DNA of 6,143 bases from Clostridia bacterium (GTDB taxonomy: Bacteria; Bacillota; Clostridia; Oscillospirales; QAKW01). Below, in pieces: positions 5,071 to 6,143 of the stretch. The stretch covers positions 1 to 6,143 of the forward strand of contig JAFSBD010000073.1 in assembly GCA_017442025.1 (NCBI GenBank). The letters run 5' to 3'. How positions within the stretch are numbered: position 1 is the stretch's first letter; every line of letters starts with the position of its first letter. Position numbers and translations under genes: made by a program. Under the pieces are notes generated by a model. The model was not told the origin of the DNA. It was given only the letters and a program-made list of their open reading frames with translations, and did not search any database.

Positions 5071-6143
5071 ATGAAAAAATGGATCGCAATCCTTACAATC
5101 GTTTGTTTGGCGCTCACTCTGTTTGCCGGCTGTAAGCAGATGGATCAGGAAGAATCCGCCAGTACCGACGGTTATGTGGAAAACATTGAGCAGGATGTAG
5201 AGCAGGATGATGGTCCTGTGAAGATCGATTCAGATGATATTGATTCCGAGGACGAGCCGGAGAAGGACAATGGCGAAGAGGATAAGGATAAGGATAAGGA
5301 AGAAAAAGACCCCACCTCCAAGCCCGAGGATGATAAAAAAACCGAAGATACCACCAAACCCGAGGATGATAAAAAGCCTGCAGAGAAAGATCCTGCAAAG
5401 GATGAAGGCGATAAAGGGGGCGACGACGAGGAAGAGAACGTCGTTGTCGATTATTCCGATTATATCACCGTCTGCACCTATAATTTAAAGTCCATGAAGA
5501 TGATGGATCAGGGCATCTATGATAACCTTCGCAAGATCGATGCCGATATCGTCGGCCTGCAGGAGGTAGAGGCTTATACCAAAAATGCTCCCGGCAACCA
5601 GGTGGAGATCCTGGCCAAGGAGCTTGGCTATCAATATTGGTATTTCTGCAGATGTATGGACTTTGAAAACGGTGGCGATGGCTGCGGCTACGGCACCGGC
5701 TTCCTCAGCCGTTATCCGGTCAAGGATGTGGAGGAGCATACCTTCGTCCAATATGTCGGGTCCGAGACCCGTAAGTTCACCCGCGCTGTTTTGGATGTGG
5801 ATGGCAAGGAAGTTGCTTTCTATAATACCCATCTTACCACCGGCACCTGGAAAGAAACCGGCTATCAGTTCAATGAGATGATGGGCTATATCTATAAAGA
5901 TAAGTGCGAGTATGTCATTATGACCGGCGACCTTAACCTGAACTTTATCAACCAAAAAACGCGCGTGGATACCAAGAAGATCCTGCCCTTGATCGGTTTT
6001 GAAGAAATGGAAGTTTCCCATCCGCTGATCGGCTGGGATGCCATCTATATCACCCATAATATGGACTATTATTATGATGAAGAAACCGGCACCGGCGTGA
6101 AGGTTATCGATGATGAGGAATCCAGCGACCATCGCCCGATGTA
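5071..6143 (+). CDS. Exported EEP-domain lipoprotein with long acidic spacer (3' end cut by window edge)
   Basis: The frame is open from the ATG at 5071 to the window end: 357 complete codons, then 'ta'. Residues 1-20 form a signal peptide (MKKW, then a hydrophobic stretch) ending in a lipobox FAGC with lipidated Cys21, so the protein should be anchored outside the cell membrane. Residues 22-126 are a low-complexity acidic spacer with KPEDDKK at 84-90 and 96-102. From about 130 an endonuclease/exonuclease/phosphatase (EEP) domain follows: TYNL with N138, GLQEVE with metal-binding E165, GTGFLSRYP at 208-216, NTHL with catalytic H254, GDLN with D287 and N289, WDAIY with D323, and SDH at 352-354. 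SDH is normally close to the end of the domain, so only a few residues are probably missing. EEP enzymes cleave phosphodi- or phosphomonoesters (nucleic acids, phospholipids, inositol phosphates). The layout resembles ElsH-like hydrolases, but the substrate is unknown. The start is supported by AAGGAG 7 nt upstream. Confidence 0.9.
   Translation, partial: MKKWIAILTIVCLALTLFAGCKQMDQEESASTDGYVENIEQDVEQDDGPVKIDSDDIDSEDEPEKDNGEEDKDKDKEEKDPTSKPEDDKKTEDTTKPEDDKKPAEKDPAKDEGDKGGDDEEENVVVDYSDYITVCTYNLKSMKMMDQGIYDNLRKIDADIVGLQEVEAYTKNAPGNQVEILAKELGYQYWYFCRCMDFENGGDGCGYGTGFLSRYPVKDVEEHTFVQYVGSETRKFTRAVLDVDGKEVAFYNTHLTTGTWKETGYQFNEMMGYIYKDKCEYVIMTGDLNLNFINQKTRVDTKKILPLIGFEEMEVSHPLIGWDAIYITHNMDYYYDEETGTGVKVIDDEESSDHRPM
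5281..5376 (+). repeat. Short coding repeats in the acidic spacer
   Basis: GATAAG occurs three times in tandem (5281-5298), encoding DKDKDK. Two 21-bp copies encoding KPEDDKK (5320-5340 and 5356-5376) lie 36 nt apart and share a 17-bp identical core starting CCCGAGG. All are in frame with the lipoprotein. They probably reflect slippage or duplication that sets spacer length, not a separate element. Confidence 0.8.

Noticed and set aside
5485..6132. 215-aa open frame on the minus strand opposite the EEP domain
   Set aside because: The plus strand encodes a complete set of EEP motifs in register; the antisense product is an Ile/Gly/Asp-rich shadow without family features.

Overview
The window most resembles an anaerobic Bacillota chromosome, probably class Clostridia. 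This is inferred from strong AGGAG-type ribosome binding sites, AT-rich sigma-A-type promoters between moderately GC-rich genes, an AbrB-type regulator with a KGKH...GTVKVGEKGQIVIP core, and a lipoprotein with a Gram-positive-style charged linker. No rRNA, tRNA, CRISPR array, insertion sequence or phage gene was seen. Coding density is high and most of the content looks like ordinary housekeeping or transport chromosome.

Left part (1-2145, + strand): the tail of an operon. It holds the 3' end of a GarK/GlxK-type glycerate kinase, a PHP-domain histidinol-phosphatase-like phosphoesterase, and MTA/SAH nucleosidase (mtnN). The reading frames overlap by 32 nt and then 4 nt, so translation is probably coupled. 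The three enzymes (2-phosphoglycerate formation, phosphoester hydrolysis, recycling of S-adenosylmethionine by-products) do not form an obvious single pathway. The operon ends at a 16-bp hairpin with T-tracts on both sides, shared with the convergent gene that follows.

Middle (2182-3702, - strand): a monocistronic 506-aa FAD-dependent oxidoreductase of the COG2509 type, of unknown substrate. Its promoter (TTGACT, 17 nt, TATAAT) lies back to back with the promoter of the next unit. The two -35 boxes are only 4 bp apart.

Right part (3842-6143, + strand): a two-gene unit made of a 77-aa AbrB/SpoVT-type regulator and a 10-helix EamA/DMT-type transporter 3 nt downstream. A 10-bp inverted repeat sits at the predicted start of transcription and is a candidate autoregulatory operator. 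After a new extended -10 promoter comes a gene cut by the window edge. It encodes an exported lipoprotein with a roughly 100-residue acidic, low-complexity spacer and a nearly complete endonuclease/exonuclease/phosphatase (EEP) domain with all visible catalytic motifs.

No clearly new multi-gene system is evident. The points most worth a second look are the tethered EEP lipoprotein, the regulator-transporter pair with its putative operator between back-to-back promoters, and the compact bidirectional terminator squeezed between two stop codons.
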